Notes: generated by a model not told the origin, from the sequence alone. 50,509 bases of DNA from Amycolatopsis sacchari (GCF_900114035.1 NZ_FORP01000036.1:1-50509), one strand, 5' to 3'. Numbered from the stretch's first letter, positions 1-8,193 are shown. Numbers and translations are program-made.

Positions 1-19
1 GCTCCACTTCACAACCGGA

Positions 20-46
20 GGCCTTCACCTGTCAGCACGACAGGCC
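20..46 (-). terminator. Weak hairpin downstream of purU
   Basis: The arms CCTGTC (28-33) and GACAGG (39-44) form a 6-bp stem with a 5-nt loop. An overlapping alternative pairs GGCCT (20-24) with AGGCC (42-46). A second small hairpin, GGGAC-aac-GTCCC, lies at 67-79 next to the purU stop. None has a T-run on the minus strand, so intrinsic termination is possible but weakly supported. Confidence 0.3.
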
Positions 47-91
47 ACCAACGGTCACCTCAACCCGGGACAACGTCCCTGAACATCACAC

Positions 92-1006
92 CTAGAAGAC
101 GACCGTGCGGTTGCCGTGCACCAGGACGCGGTCCTCCAGGTGCCAGCGCAGCCCGCGGGCCAGGGTGATCTTCTCGATGTCACGGCCCTTGCGCACCAGG
201 TCGGGCACCGTGTCGCCGTGGTCGACTCGGATGACGTCCTGCTCGATGATGGGGCCCGCGTCGAGGTCGGCGGTCACGTAGTGGCACGTCGCGCCGATCA
301 GCTTCACCCCGCGCCGGTGCGCCTGGTGGTAGGGCCGCGCCCCGATGAACGACGGCAGGAAGCTGTGGTGGATGTTGATCGCCCGGCCCGCCCACGCCGC
401 GCACAACTCCGGCGGCAGGATCTGCATGAACCGCGCCAGGACGATCGCATGCGGGTCGTGCTCCTCGACGAGCTTGCGCACCTCCGCGAAGGCCGCGGCC
501 TTATGGCCAGCCCCTCGCCCACCACCACCCTCAACGGAGGCGCTCCGCGCCGCAGGGTCCTCTCGAGGAAAGGGCACATGATGGAACGGGATTCCATGGG
601 CGCGGGTGATGTCCGCCAGCGTCTCGTGGTTGCCGATCACCGCGCGCACGTCGACGTCCAGCTCGCCGGACGCGACGCGGCCGAGCAGGTCGTACAGGCA
701 GTGCCCGTCCTTCGACACCAGGATCACGACGCGGCGGCGCACCGCCGTGTCCTCGACCCGCCAGTTCGACTCCGCCGACAACGACGACGCGACCTCGCCG
801 AAGCGCGCACGCAGCTGGTCCACGTCGTAGGGCAGCGAGTCCGCGCGCACCTCCTGCCGCGTGAAGAACCAGCCGGTGTCCGGGTCGGTGTGGTAGGCCG
901 CCTCGACGATCCAGCCGCCCGCGTCGGCGAGGAAGGAGGAGATGCGGGCGACGATGCCGGTGCGGTCGGGACAGCCGAAGGTGATCACATAACGTCGTTC
1001 GGACAC
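92..1006 (-). CDS. purU: Formyltetrahydrofolate deformylase
   Basis: Hydrolyses 10-formyl-THF to formate and THF in the cytoplasm, balancing one-carbon pools and supplying formate for purine synthesis. The N-terminal ~85 residues are an ACT-like domain (YVITFGCPDRTGIVARIS); the rest is a formyltransferase-fold catalytic domain. The catalytic triad is visible as GNHE (Asn), INIHHSFLPSF (His) and DLDAGPIIEQDV (Asp). The protein is 304 aa, longer than the usual ~280-290, because of a Gly-rich insertion of about 15 residues (SVEGGGGRGAGHK) between HVPFPRED and the FAEV helix. It is the last gene of a minus-strand run, 24 nt after the preceding gene, so it may be read through from it. Family assignment is firm. 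Confidence 0.95.
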   Translation of the reverse strand: MSERRYVITFGCPDRTGIVARISSFLADAGGWIVEAAYHTDPDTGWFFTRQEVRADSLPYDVDQLRARFGEVASSLSAESNWRVEDTAVRRRVVILVSKDGHCLYDLLGRVASGELDVDVRAVIGNHETLADITRAHGIPFHHVPFPREDPAARSASVEGGGGRGAGHKAAAFAEVRKLVEEHDPHAIVLARFMQILPPELCAAWAGRAINIHHSFLPSFIGARPYHQAHRRGVKLIGATCHYVTADLDAGPIIEQDVIRVDHGDTVPDLVRKGRDIEKITLARGLRWHLEDRVLVHGNRTVVF

Positions 1007-1030
1007 CCGGTCATCATCCCCCGCCGCAGC

Positions 1031-1747
1031 TCACGGCGCCGCGAGGGGCTCCAACAGCTCGGTGCTCCCGGTGACGACGGCACTGCTCGGCCGCCCCCAC
1101 ACCCGGCGGTACACGGCGTCCGCGGGTCCGGCGATCGTCACGTCACCGGCGACGACCTCCGCCGTGATCTCCGGTGGCATGCCTGAAGACAACCGGACCG
1201 CCCACGCACGGTCCACATCGGTCGCATGCACTACGGCGACGCCCGAATGCGCCGACTTCGACCAGTCCCGGCGCGTCGGCACCATCCAGGCGATCAGCTC
1301 GTCGACCCCGTCCGCCGCGAATTCGGGGTCGAAGACCAGCGGCGGCTCGGCGGTGAGCGCGTGCTCGGCGTCCAGCCGGTGGATCGCCGCCTCGTGCGCC
1401 TGCCGCCGCGCCCACGAGCGCGCGACCTGCGGGTACCGGGTGAACGGCAGCCAGGCCGGGGTCTCCGGGTCGGCGAGGCCGGTGAGCATCTCCTCGCGCC
1501 GCTCGTCCCACCAGGGCAGCAGCTCCTCCCAGTCGCGGGGCGGCCGGTCGGCCTCGACCTGCCGTCCGCTCGGGTCGGCCAGTGCGTTGACCACCCACGA
1601 CTGCACACGGGCGAGGTGCGCGACGAGCCTGCTAACGGTCCACCCCGGGCAGGTGGGCACGGGCGCGTCCGGGCCCGCTGCCGACGCGGCCGATCGCAGT
1701 GCGTCGCAGTGGACCCGGATCGTCTTCAGGTAGTCGTCGTGCTGCAT
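1031..1747 (-). CDS. Maleylpyruvate isomerase / mycothiol-dependent enzyme family protein (TIGR03083-like)
   Basis: The protein is 238 aa from ATG at 1747; the frame stays open further upstream, but that part is the shadow of the dedA gene. The start MQHDDYLKTIR followed by VPTCPGWTVSRLVAHLARVQ is the hallmark N-terminal helix bundle of the DinB-like TIGR03083 family, in which His residues of the bundle bind a metal. Some members are mycothiol-dependent isomerases or S-transferases, and mshA lies 6.5 kb away. The C-terminal half (AEPPLVFDPEFAADGVDEL, then VTIAGPADAVYRRVWGR) resembles the SCP2-like/MDMPI C-terminal domain. The start lies 116 bp inside the upstream dedA gene, an unusually long same-strand overlap. 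Substrate unknown. Confidence 0.8.
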   Translation of the reverse strand: MQHDDYLKTIRVHCDALRSAASAAGPDAPVPTCPGWTVSRLVAHLARVQSWVVNALADPSGRQVEADRPPRDWEELLPWWDERREEMLTGLADPETPAWLPFTRYPQVARSWARRQAHEAAIHRLDAEHALTAEPPLVFDPEFAADGVDELIAWMVPTRRDWSKSAHSGVAVVHATDVDRAWAVRLSSGMPPEITAEVVAGDVTIAGPADAVYRRVWGRPSSAVVTGSTELLEPLAAP

Positions 1748-2348
1748 ACCGGGAGCGTATTCGGCGGGCGACCTCCAGCACAGCCACCAGCAGCAGGCCG
1801 ATGCCGAACGACAGCAGCAGCCCCTTGGCGGGCTCGTCGGCGAACTTCGTGCCGCCCACCGCGCCAATACACACGCTGTATACAGCCCAAATACCGGTTC
1901 CGAGCGCGTCGTATGCGATGAAGCGCGCCCAGGAAACCCCCATGCTGCCGGTCGCCAGCCCACTTGCCACGCGGCCTCCGGGCAGGTAGCGCGCGGCGAC
2001 GATCAACAGGGCGCCGCGCCGCTCCACCTGGCTCCGGGCCCACTCGTACCGCGCCTGCCCGCGCTCGCCCCGCTGCAGCCGGGCCAGCATGCGCGGACCC
2101 GCGCGGCGGCCGATCCAGTGCGACAGGCAGTCCCCGGCGAACGCCCCCACCGCCGCCATCGCGACCAGCAGTGCCAACCTCGGCACGTCCGGCCCCAGCA
2201 GCACCGCGACCGTCACCACCGTCGTCTCGCTCGGCATGAACGGCAGCAGCGCGTCCAGCGCCGCCACCGCGAACACCAGCACCCACAGCCAGGGGGAGCT
2301 GAGCGTGTCCCGCAGCAGCTCGGTGATGTGGTTCAGCGCCTCAAGCAT
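1632..2348 (-). CDS. DedA family integral membrane protein
   Basis: A 238-aa DedA/SNARE-associated (PF09335) membrane protein; family members act in envelope homeostasis, proton-motive force maintenance and lipid flipping. Hydrophobic segments include WLWVLVFAVAALDALLPF, LALLVAMAAVGAFAGDCLS and GLLLSFGIGLLLVAVL. The re-entrant-loop signature appears as ALLPFMPSETTVVTVAVLLG and VAARYLPGGRVASGLATG, with the conserved R-x-L-P-G. ATG at 2348 is preferred over the upstream start at 2393, which would overlap the acyltransferase by 53 bp instead of 8. It follows the acyltransferase with translational-coupling spacing, in line with a shared lipid/envelope role. Confidence 0.88.
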   Translation of the reverse strand: MLEALNHITELLRDTLSSPWLWVLVFAVAALDALLPFMPSETTVVTVAVLLGPDVPRLALLVAMAAVGAFAGDCLSHWIGRRAGPRMLARLQRGERGQARYEWARSQVERRGALLIVAARYLPGGRVASGLATGSMGVSWARFIAYDALGTGIWAVYSVCIGAVGGTKFADEPAKGLLLSFGIGLLLVAVLEVARRIRSRYAARRLPEDDPGPLRRTAIGRVGSGPGRARAHLPGVDR

Positions 2349-3039
2349 GGACGACCTGCCGGGTGGTGGCCTCCGCTCGGGCGGCCAGCTCACGCCGGGT
2401 GCCGTCGGGTTCGAAGGGTTCGTGGGCGATCAGCCGCACCGTGAGGTCGTCGGTGTGCACCACGCGGCGCAGCGACGCCAGCAACGTGTCCTCGCCGACG
2501 AACGCCGCGACCGTGCTCGGTTCACCGTCCTGCCGGTACTCGAAGGTCACCGGCCGGATCGGCGCCCCCGCGTCGATCGCGGCCTGGAACGCGGCCCGCC
2601 GGAACGTGCCGCCCCCGCAGCGCCCGCACCACGTCGTGCCCTCGGGGAACACCAGCACCGACCGGCCGGAGCGCAGCGTGTCGGCCAGGCTCGCCACCAC
2701 CTGCGGCAGCCGGCGCAGCTCGTCGCGGGCCACGAACGCGGTGCCCGAGCGCCGCGCGAGGTCCCCGATGACCGGCCAGCCCGCGATCTCCGCCTTCGCC
2801 AGGAACCCCGGGGGTTCCACGGCGAGCGCGGCCACGATGTCCAGCCACGACACGTGGTTGCCGACGATGAGCGTGCCGCGCCCGCCGGGCGCGCTGAGCC
2901 GGTCGGTGTCCGTGGCCAAGTCGACCCCCAGTTCCGTGAGCAGCCGGCGCGCGGTCGCACGCAGCTCACCCCGGCGGACGGCGGAGGGGAGCCCCGCCAG
3001 CGTGGAACCGACGCCCCGCCACCGTCGCACCGCTTGCAT
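2341..3039 (-). CDS. 1-acyl-sn-glycerol-3-phosphate acyltransferase family protein (PlsC/OlsA-like)
   Basis: Membrane-associated lysophospholipid acyltransferase, 232 aa from ATG 3039; GTG at 3048 gives three more residues (VTT). The LPLAT motifs are present: block I NHVSWLD (HX4D), block II GTAFVARDELRR, block III VFPEGTTW, block IV region GAPIRPVTFEYR. It is preceded by a GNAT-type acyltransferase (3108-3815) with a 68-nt gap. The GNAT plus PlsC pair matches the OlsB/OlsA arrangement for ornithine-lipid synthesis, and also the Rv3027c/Rv3026c pair whose product is unproven. CGRCGGG in the middle is an unusual Cys/Gly-rich insertion after block III. Acyltransferase activity is well supported; ornithine lipid as product is inference. 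Confidence 0.88.
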   Translation of the reverse strand: MQAVRRWRGVGSTLAGLPSAVRRGELRATARRLLTELGVDLATDTDRLSAPGGRGTLIVGNHVSWLDIVAALAVEPPGFLAKAEIAGWPVIGDLARRSGTAFVARDELRRLPQVVASLADTLRSGRSVLVFPEGTTWCGRCGGGTFRRAAFQAAIDAGAPIRPVTFEYRQDGEPSTVAAFVGEDTLLASLRRVVHTDDLTVRLIAHEPFEPDGTRRELAARAEATTRQVVHA

Positions 3040-3107
3040 TGTGGTCACCCCAGGTCGCGTGGAGGTGACGCAGCGCGGTGTACACGGTGAACACACGGCC
3101 CACGCGT

Positions 3108-3815
3108 TCACCTGCCGTCTCCGAAGAAGTAACGCCGGTAGCGCTCGCCGACCTGGTCGAACGACAGCAGCGTGAAGAAGTCGGCGACGCCGAACTCCGC
3201 GTCGTGCGCGGGCGGGCCGCAGACCCACGCGCCCAGCCGCAGGTAGCCGCGCAGCAACGGCGGCACGTCCGCGTAGGTGGGCCGATTCCCGTTGCGGGGC
3301 AACGGCAACCACGGGTGGTGTGGTTCGACACGCAGTTCCGGCGGCGGGAGGTGCCGCGCCCGTGCCAGCTCCCACGTGCCGGCCGCCGTGGCACCGCCGT
3401 CCGCGAGGGACACAGACGCGCAGCCGGCCAGGTGGCGGTAGCCCTCCGCCATCGCGTACCGGCCGAGCGTCGCCCACATCAGGTTGATCACCGCGCCGGT
3501 CCGGTGCGCGGGGTGCACGCAGGAGCGGCCGATCTCGACGAGGTCCGGCCGCAGCGGCCGCAGCGCGTCAAGGGCGAATTCGCTTTGCGAATAAAGGGTT
3601 TCACTGCGTCCCGGGGGGAGGAGCCGGTAGGTGCCCACCACTTCGCCCCGGTGCGAGACCGCGAGGTGCTCGCAGATCTCGTCGAACTCGTCGCGGTCCT
3701 CGGCGACCCCGAACTCGGCCGAGAACACCTTCCGCCGCAGTTCCTGGCAGCCTGCCACCAAGGCCGGGTCCCTGGTCACGACTGCTTCGTACCCCGTGTC
3801 GATGAGCGTCGTCAT
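3108..3815 (-). CDS. GNAT-fold N-acyltransferase (OlsB-like, PF13444)
   Basis: A 235-aa protein starting MTTLIDTGYEA; an alternative start at 3839 adds MRLRHDRR. It belongs to the hemolysin/OlsB-like acyltransferase group: LRRKVFSAEFGV near the N-terminus, GTYRLLPPGRSE, and VEIGRSCVHPAHRTGAVINLMW, the acyl-donor binding core with the EIGRSCV signature. In characterised members the enzyme moves a 3-hydroxyacyl group from ACP to the alpha-amine of ornithine. The next gene is a PlsC/OlsA-like acyltransferase that could add the second acyl chain. A GNAT acting on another amine cannot be excluded. The C-terminal region (PPLLRGYLRLGAWVCG, then DFFTLLSF) is typical of the family. Confidence 0.82.
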   Translation of the reverse strand: MTTLIDTGYEAVVTRDPALVAGCQELRRKVFSAEFGVAEDRDEFDEICEHLAVSHRGEVVGTYRLLPPGRSETLYSQSEFALDALRPLRPDLVEIGRSCVHPAHRTGAVINLMWATLGRYAMAEGYRHLAGCASVSLADGGATAAGTWELARARHLPPPELRVEPHHPWLPLPRNGNRPTYADVPPLLRGYLRLGAWVCGPPAHDAEFGVADFFTLLSFDQVGERYRRYFFGDGR

Positions 3816-3907
3816 GCGGCGATCGTGTCGGAGCCGCACGACTCGTGAACAGCGTTTTGCCCGATGTTCGGGGTAACTTCCGGGTTCGCCCGTACTGGCT
3901 GCCCGCT

Positions 3908-3928
3908 GGGAAAGAGTAGGGCTTTCCC
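3908..3928. terminator. Hairpin between methyltransferase and GNAT genes
   Basis: GGGAAAG (3908-3914) pairs with CTTTCCC (3922-3928) around a 7-nt loop, right next to the methyltransferase stop. The T-run (3931-3935) is on the plus-strand side, so it is not a classic terminator for the minus-strand genes; it may attenuate transcription into the acyltransferase pair. Confidence 0.35.
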
Positions 3929-3933
3929 CCTTT

Positions 3934-4725
3934 TTACCGCGGCGCGACCGTGTGCCAGGGCACCGTCAGTTCGCCGAGGCGCCAGCGCTTCGGGCCGTCG
4001 AGCACCGGCCAGCCGCGTGCGCGGAGCATGCGCACGGTCTCCAGCCAGCGGAACCGCGCGCCGAACGCGCCGTGCGGGGCGGCCGCGGCCCAGCAACTGT
4101 CCACAAGCGACAGAAAGTCGTGCACGGGTTCGCCGGGAACGTTGCGGTGGATGAGCGCCTTGGGCAGACGTTCGGCCACTGTGGACGGACGGTCGAGCGA
4201 ACCCAGCCGCACGGACAACGTCAGGGTCACCGGCCCGTCCGCCGACAGTGTCACCCACGAGCACAGCCGCCCGATCTCGTCGCACGTGCCCTCGACGAGC
4301 AGGCCGCCCGGGGCGAGCCGGTCGAGGACCAGCTTCCACGCGCCGGGCACCTCTTCCTCGGCGTACTGGCGCAGCACGTTGAAGGCCCGCACGACGACCG
4401 GCCTGGTGCCGGCCAGTTCGAACCCACCCTGCCGGAAGTCCAGCCACGGCGGGTCGGCGGCCGGCAGGGCGGCGGCCACCCGCTCCGGATCGAGTTCCAG
4501 CCCCAGCACGCGCACCCGCGGGTGGACGGCCCGCAACCGCGTGGCGAGTTCGACCGTCGTCACTCCGTACGCGCCGTACCCGAGGTCCACCACCAACGGG
4601 TCGTCCGCGTGCCGCAGCAGGGTGGACACGCGTGGCGAAGCGGTGAGCCAGCGGTCGACCCGGCGCAGGCGGTTGGGGTTGGTGGTGCCTCGGGTGGGGT
4701 TGCCTAGGGGTTTCTCTCGAGCCAC
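3934..4725 (-). CDS. Class I SAM-dependent methyltransferase, substrate unknown
   Basis: A 263-aa protein read from GTG at 4725, overlapping the DUF2505 stop by 22 bp; no closer in-frame start exists. The Rossmann core is visible: motif I LVVDLGYGAYGVTTVELA, post-I acidic strand VLGLELDPERV, motif II-like RPVVVRAFNVLRQY, motif III LAPGGLLVEGTCDE. The motif I glycines are slightly degenerate (D-L-G-Y-G-A-Y-G). The tail (FRWLETVRMLRARGWPVLDGPKRW) is conserved in actinobacterial homologues of unknown role. It is transcribed behind the DUF2505 gene, tightly coupled by overlap. Confidence 0.8.
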   Translation of the reverse strand: MAREKPLGNPTRGTTNPNRLRRVDRWLTASPRVSTLLRHADDPLVVDLGYGAYGVTTVELATRLRAVHPRVRVLGLELDPERVAAALPAADPPWLDFRQGGFELAGTRPVVVRAFNVLRQYAEEEVPGAWKLVLDRLAPGGLLVEGTCDEIGRLCSWVTLSADGPVTLTLSVRLGSLDRPSTVAERLPKALIHRNVPGEPVHDFLSLVDSCWAAAAPHGAFGARFRWLETVRMLRARGWPVLDGPKRWRLGELTVPWHTVAPR

Positions 4726-5204
4726 TGCGCGGACAGCTCGACCTCGCGCCGCAGCAGCTTGGTGATCTGATCCGCGACGAAGCCCTCCAGCTTGCCCCCG
4801 ACCAGCGGGATGCGGATCTTCACCTCCCCGGTCGCGCGCAGCACGGTCTTCCCGCCCTCGGCACCGATCTCGGTGCGGACGTTGATCTCGCCGGGCACGC
4901 CGCTCACCGTGCCCCTGGCCGTCCCGGTGTAGCTGCCGCCCGAGCGGGTCCAGGTCTCCTGCCGGTCCACGGCCAGGTCCCCGCTGTGCAGGTTGCGCAC
5001 GATCGACGGCAGCTTGTCGGCCGCCACGCCCTGGCGCAGCGTGAACCGCACCCCGTCGGCGGTGGGGGCGTAGTCGAGCAGCGCGGCGTTCTGCCCGCCG
5101 ATCTCGGCCAGCCGCGCCCGCAGCGCGGGCTCGCTGGTCTGGGCGGCGTACACCTCGTCCACGCCCTGCGAGAACTCGGCGTGGTGCTCGATACGGGAGG
5201 CCAT
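4704..5204 (-). CDS. DUF2505 domain-containing protein
   Basis: A 166-aa protein filled by DUF2505 (PF10698), an actinobacterial START/SRPBCC-like fold of unknown ligand. It opens MASRIEHHAEFSQGVDEVYAA and continues with a beta-rich region (VRFTLRQGVAADKLPSIV, RQETWTRSGGSYTGTARGTV) and a C-terminal helix (ADQITKLLRREVELSAQWL). Rv0481c next to murB in M. tuberculosis is the apparent orthologue. It is divergent from murB with only 26 bp between start codons; the -10 TACTGT (5218-5213) lies 8 nt before ATG, suggesting a leaderless mRNA. Function unknown. Confidence 0.85.
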   Translation of the reverse strand: MASRIEHHAEFSQGVDEVYAAQTSEPALRARLAEIGGQNAALLDYAPTADGVRFTLRQGVAADKLPSIVRNLHSGDLAVDRQETWTRSGGSYTGTARGTVSGVPGEINVRTEIGAEGGKTVLRATGEVKIRIPLVGGKLEGFVADQITKLLRREVELSAQWLERNP

Positions 5205-5212
5205 GACCGCAG

Positions 5213-5222
5213 ACAGTACCGT
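5213..5222. promoter_or_regulatory. Overlapping divergent -10 elements for DUF2505 gene and murB
   Basis: Plus strand TACCGT (5217-5222) lies 8 nt before murB GTG; minus strand TACTGT (5218-5213) lies 8 nt before the DUF2505 ATG. The two hexamers share the TA at 5217-5218. With 26 bp between genes neither can have a normal leader. No convincing -35 on either side. Confidence 0.55.
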
Positions 5223-5230
5223 TTGGAGCC

Positions 5231-6241
5231 GTGACCCGAGTCGAAACCCGGACCGCCCTGGCCGAGCACACGACCCTGCGGCTGGGCGGCCCCGCCCGCG
5301 AGTTCGTCGTCGCCGAGACCACGGAAGACCTGCTGAGCGCGGTGCGCGGGACGCGAGGGCCCGTGCTGCTGCTCGGCGGCGGCTCGAACCTGGTGATCGG
5401 CGACGCCGGGTTCGACGGCACTGTCGTGAAGATCGCGACGAGCGGCTGGCGGGTCGACGGCACCGAGGTCGAGGTGGCCGCGGGGCAGAACTGGGACGAG
5501 TTCGTGGCCGCGATGGTCGACGCGGGGCTCGGCGGGCTGGAGTGCCTGTCCGGCATCCCGGGCTCGGTGGGCGCGACGCCGATCCAGAACGTCGGCGCCT
5601 ACGGCTGCGAGGTCGCGGACCTGCTGACCTCGATCGAGTGCTACGACCGGCGCGTCGGCGAGGTCCGCACGATGACCGCGGACGAGCTGGGCTTCGCCTA
5701 CCGCACGAGCGTGCTCAAGGGCACCGACGCCGGGATCGTGCTGAGCGTGCGGTTCGCCCTGCGCGAGGACGGCCTGTCCGCCCCGATCCGCTACGCCGAG
5801 CTGGCGCGCAAGCTCGGCGTGGAGCTCGGGGCGCGGGTGCCCGCCGCGCAGGCCCGCGAGGCCGTGCTGGAGCTGCGCCGTGGCAAGGGCATGGTGCTCG
5901 ACGCCGGCGACCACGACACGTGGAGCGCCGGCTCGTTCTTCACGAACCCCATCGTCGCCGAGGACGTGCTCGCCGACGTCGAGATGCCGCGCTACCCGGC
6001 CGACGGCGGCGTGAAGCTGTCCGCCGCCTGGCTCATCGAGCACGCCGGCTTCGGCAAGGGCTACGCCGGGCCCGGCGGCCGCGTGTCGCTGTCGTCGAAG
6101 CACACGCTGGCGCTGACCAACCGCGGCGGCGCGACCACCGCCGACCTGCTGGCGCTGGCCCGCGAGGTGCGGGACGGGGTCCGGGCGCGGTTCGGGGTGA
6201 CCCTGCACCCGGAGCCCCTGCTGATCAACTGCTCACTCTGA
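5231..6241 (+). CDS. murB: UDP-N-acetylenolpyruvoylglucosamine reductase
   Basis: FAD-dependent cytoplasmic enzyme that reduces UDP-GlcNAc-enolpyruvate to UDP-MurNAc, the second committed step of peptidoglycan synthesis. It is 336 aa from GTG 5231. The FAD-binding core is visible in the N-terminal half (VLLLGGGSNLVIGD, GIPGSVGATPIQNVGAYG); the substrate motif is FAYRTSVLKG, the catalytic Ser lies in SAGSFFTNP, and the C-terminal Glu in LHPEPLLI. The YRxS motif and the long insertion (type I MurB) are present. The 3' end overlaps the convergent SDR gene by 9 bp. An L,D-transpeptidase lies 780 bp downstream, a small cell-wall neighbourhood. Confidence 0.97.
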   Translation: MTRVETRTALAEHTTLRLGGPAREFVVAETTEDLLSAVRGTRGPVLLLGGGSNLVIGDAGFDGTVVKIATSGWRVDGTEVEVAAGQNWDEFVAAMVDAGLGGLECLSGIPGSVGATPIQNVGAYGCEVADLLTSIECYDRRVGEVRTMTADELGFAYRTSVLKGTDAGIVLSVRFALREDGLSAPIRYAELARKLGVELGARVPAAQAREAVLELRRGKGMVLDAGDHDTWSAGSFFTNPIVAEDVLADVEMPRYPADGGVKLSAAWLIEHAGFGKGYAGPGGRVSLSSKHTLALTNRGGATTADLLALAREVRDGVRARFGVTLHPEPLLINCSL

Positions 6242-6967
6242 GCGGTAGGAGCGCGAACCGTCGAGCTGCGCCCGCGGCTTGAGCACGATCGAGTCCAGGT
6301 TCACGTGCGACGGCCGGGTCGCGGCGAACGCGATGACCTCCGCCACGTCCTGCGCGGTCAACGGCGTCAGGCCCTGGTAGACCTTCGCGGCGCGCTCGGT
6401 GTCGCCGTCGAACCGGTTGGCCGAGAAGTCGGTCTCGACCATGCCGGGGATGATCTCCGTGAACCGCACCGGCTGGCCGAGGTGCTCCGAGCGCAGCGTG
6501 CGGTGCAGCGCCGACTGCGCGTGCTTCGCCGACGTGTAGCCGGAGCCGCCGTCGTACACCTCGTGGCCCGCGATCGACGTGACGGTGACCACGTGCCCGT
6601 CGCCGGATTCGACGAGCTTGGGCAGCAGCGCCTTGGTCATCCGCAGCGTGCCCAGCACGTTCGTCTCCCACATCCACCGCCAGTGGTCCTCGTCGGCGTC
6701 GACCACGCGCTCCAGGCCCTTGGCGCCGCCCGCGTTGTTGACGAGGAGGTGGCATTCTGGGATCAGCTGGACAAAAGCGGCAACCGAGGCGGGATCCGTG
6801 ACGTCCAGTTGGTGTGCGGTACCGGACAGCTCCGCGGCCACCTTCTCCAGGCGGTCGAGGCGGCGGGCACCGAGCACGACGTGGAACCCGGCTTCGGCCA
6901 GTGCGCGGGCGGTGGCTTCGCCGATGCCCGCGCTGGCCCCGGTGACGACTGCGGTTCGTTGGCTCAT
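6233..6967 (-). CDS. SDR family NAD(P)-dependent oxidoreductase
   Basis: A 244-aa classical short-chain dehydrogenase of the YdfG/serine-3-dehydrogenase type. The cofactor motif is TGASAGIG (TGxxxGxG) near residue 9; the next strand ends in GARR (Arg), typical of NADP preference; NNAG is at about residue 77, the active-site Ser in VTSIAGHEV, and YTSAK supplies the catalytic Tyr and Lys. PGMVETDFS follows. It corresponds to Rv0484c in the syntenic mycobacterial order. The substrate cannot be read from sequence. Confidence 0.93.
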   Translation of the reverse strand: MSQRTAVVTGASAGIGEATARALAEAGFHVVLGARRLDRLEKVAAELSGTAHQLDVTDPASVAAFVQLIPECHLLVNNAGGAKGLERVVDADEDHWRWMWETNVLGTLRMTKALLPKLVESGDGHVVTVTSIAGHEVYDGGSGYTSAKHAQSALHRTLRSEHLGQPVRFTEIIPGMVETDFSANRFDGDTERAAKVYQGLTPLTAQDVAEVIAFAATRPSHVNLDSIVLKPRAQLDGSRSYRSE

Positions 6968-7023
6968 GCCGCCATCCTCGCAAGCGGGGGGTCCGGCTCT
7001 GGGAGTGCGGGAGGTTGTGCGAA

Positions 7024-8193
7024 GTGGTGGACAGGCGTGCGGTGGTCAAGGCGGCACTGGCGGCGAGCGCTGCGGCGTTCGCCGCGGCGTGCAGCGGGGG
7101 CTCCGGCGGCGGGGGGAACACCGACGGCGGCGGGCGGGCGAGCGAGGCCGCGCCCGTGGCCAAGCTCACGGCGGAACCGGCGGCCGACGCCAAGGAGGTG
7201 CCCGTCCGCCAGCCGGTCACGGTCCGCGTCACCGGCGGCTCGCTGACCGAGGTCGTGCTCACCAACGCCGACGGCAAAGCGGTCGCGGGGTCCTTCAACC
7301 CCGACCGCACGGTGTGGACCAGCAGCGAGGTGCTGGGTTACGGCAAGACCTACCGCTACGCGGCGAAGGCGACCGGGAGCGACGGCAAGACCGCCGAGCT
7401 CTCGGGCGGCTTCACCACGATCAACCCGGCGCAGCAGATCCGGGTCACCGTGAACCCCACCGACAACGCCGAGGTCGGCGTCGCGATGCCGGTGAGCGTG
7501 AAGTTCAGCGGTGACGTGACGAACAAGGCCGAGGTCGAGAAGGCGCTCAAGATCCGGACGAGCAAGGACGTCGAGGGCTCGTGGGGCTGGCTGTCCGACC
7601 GGCAGGTCGACTTCCGGCCGAAGGAGTACTGGCCTGCGAACACGCAGGTCACCGTGGCGGCGGAGCTGTACGGCATGGACCTCGGCGGCGGCCGGTACGC
7701 GCGCGCCGACGTGACGACGGAGTTCAGGATCGGGCGCAACCAGGTCGTGAAGATCCACACCCCCGACCACGTGATGAACGTCTACCGCAACGGGGCCAAG
7801 GTCAAGAGCTACCCGTGCAGCAACGGGCTCGACTCGGACGTGAACCTCAACACGCCCAACGGCACGTTCATCATCATGACCAAGGAACCGTCGGCGATCT
7901 TCGACAACGCCCGCTACGGCTACACCAACGTCAACAAGAAGTGGGCGTGCCGGATCTCCAACCACGGCGAGTTCATCCACGAGAACCAGGACAACGCGGC
8001 CAACATCGGCAGGCGGAACACCTCGCACGGCTGCGTCAACCTGCTGGAGGCCGACGCGAAGGACTACTTCGACTCGGCGCTGATCGGCGACCCCGTGGAG
8101 ATCACCGGCTCCCGGCTCGCCGGCCCCGTCACCTCGGACGTCATGGACTGGCTGGTGTCCTGGCCGGCCTGGCGGGCGAAGTCCGCGCTGTAG
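7024..8193 (+). CDS. Lipoprotein L,D-transpeptidase (LprQ/Ldt-like, YkuD domain)
   Basis: Makes 3->3 meso-DAP crosslinks in peptidoglycan on the outer face of the membrane. The chosen start is GTG 7024, 9 nt after GGGAGG (7009-7014); TTG 7015 and GTG 7027 are alternatives. The signal peptide DRRAVVKAALAASAAAFAAAC ends in a weak lipobox (AAAC), then a Ser/Gly linker. Two Ig-like beta domains follow (from LTAEPAADAKEVPVRQPV and from IRVTVNPTDNAEVGVAMP), then the YkuD domain with the catalytic signature HGEFIHEN...NTSHGCVNL (Cys nucleophile). Length and architecture match mycobacterial LprQ (Rv0483). The C-terminus (DWLVSWPAWRAKS) is the typical extension that packs on the catalytic domain. Confidence 0.93.
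   Translation: MVDRRAVVKAALAASAAAFAAACSGGSGGGGNTDGGGRASEAAPVAKLTAEPAADAKEVPVRQPVTVRVTGGSLTEVVLTNADGKAVAGSFNPDRTVWTSSEVLGYGKTYRYAAKATGSDGKTAELSGGFTTINPAQQIRVTVNPTDNAEVGVAMPVSVKFSGDVTNKAEVEKALKIRTSKDVEGSWGWLSDRQVDFRPKEYWPANTQVTVAAELYGMDLGGGRYARADVTTEFRIGRNQVVKIHTPDHVMNVYRNGAKVKSYPCSNGLDSDVNLNTPNGTFIIMTKEPSAIFDNARYGYTNVNKKWACRISNHGEFIHENQDNAANIGRRNTSHGCVNLLEADAKDYFDSALIGDPVEITGSRLAGPVTSDVMDWLVSWPAWRAKSAL

Noticed and set aside
116..1186. Long plus-strand open frame opposite purU
   Set aside because: High-GC shadow; R/H/D-rich composition with no domain, and it spans a real minus-strand gene and its promoter side.
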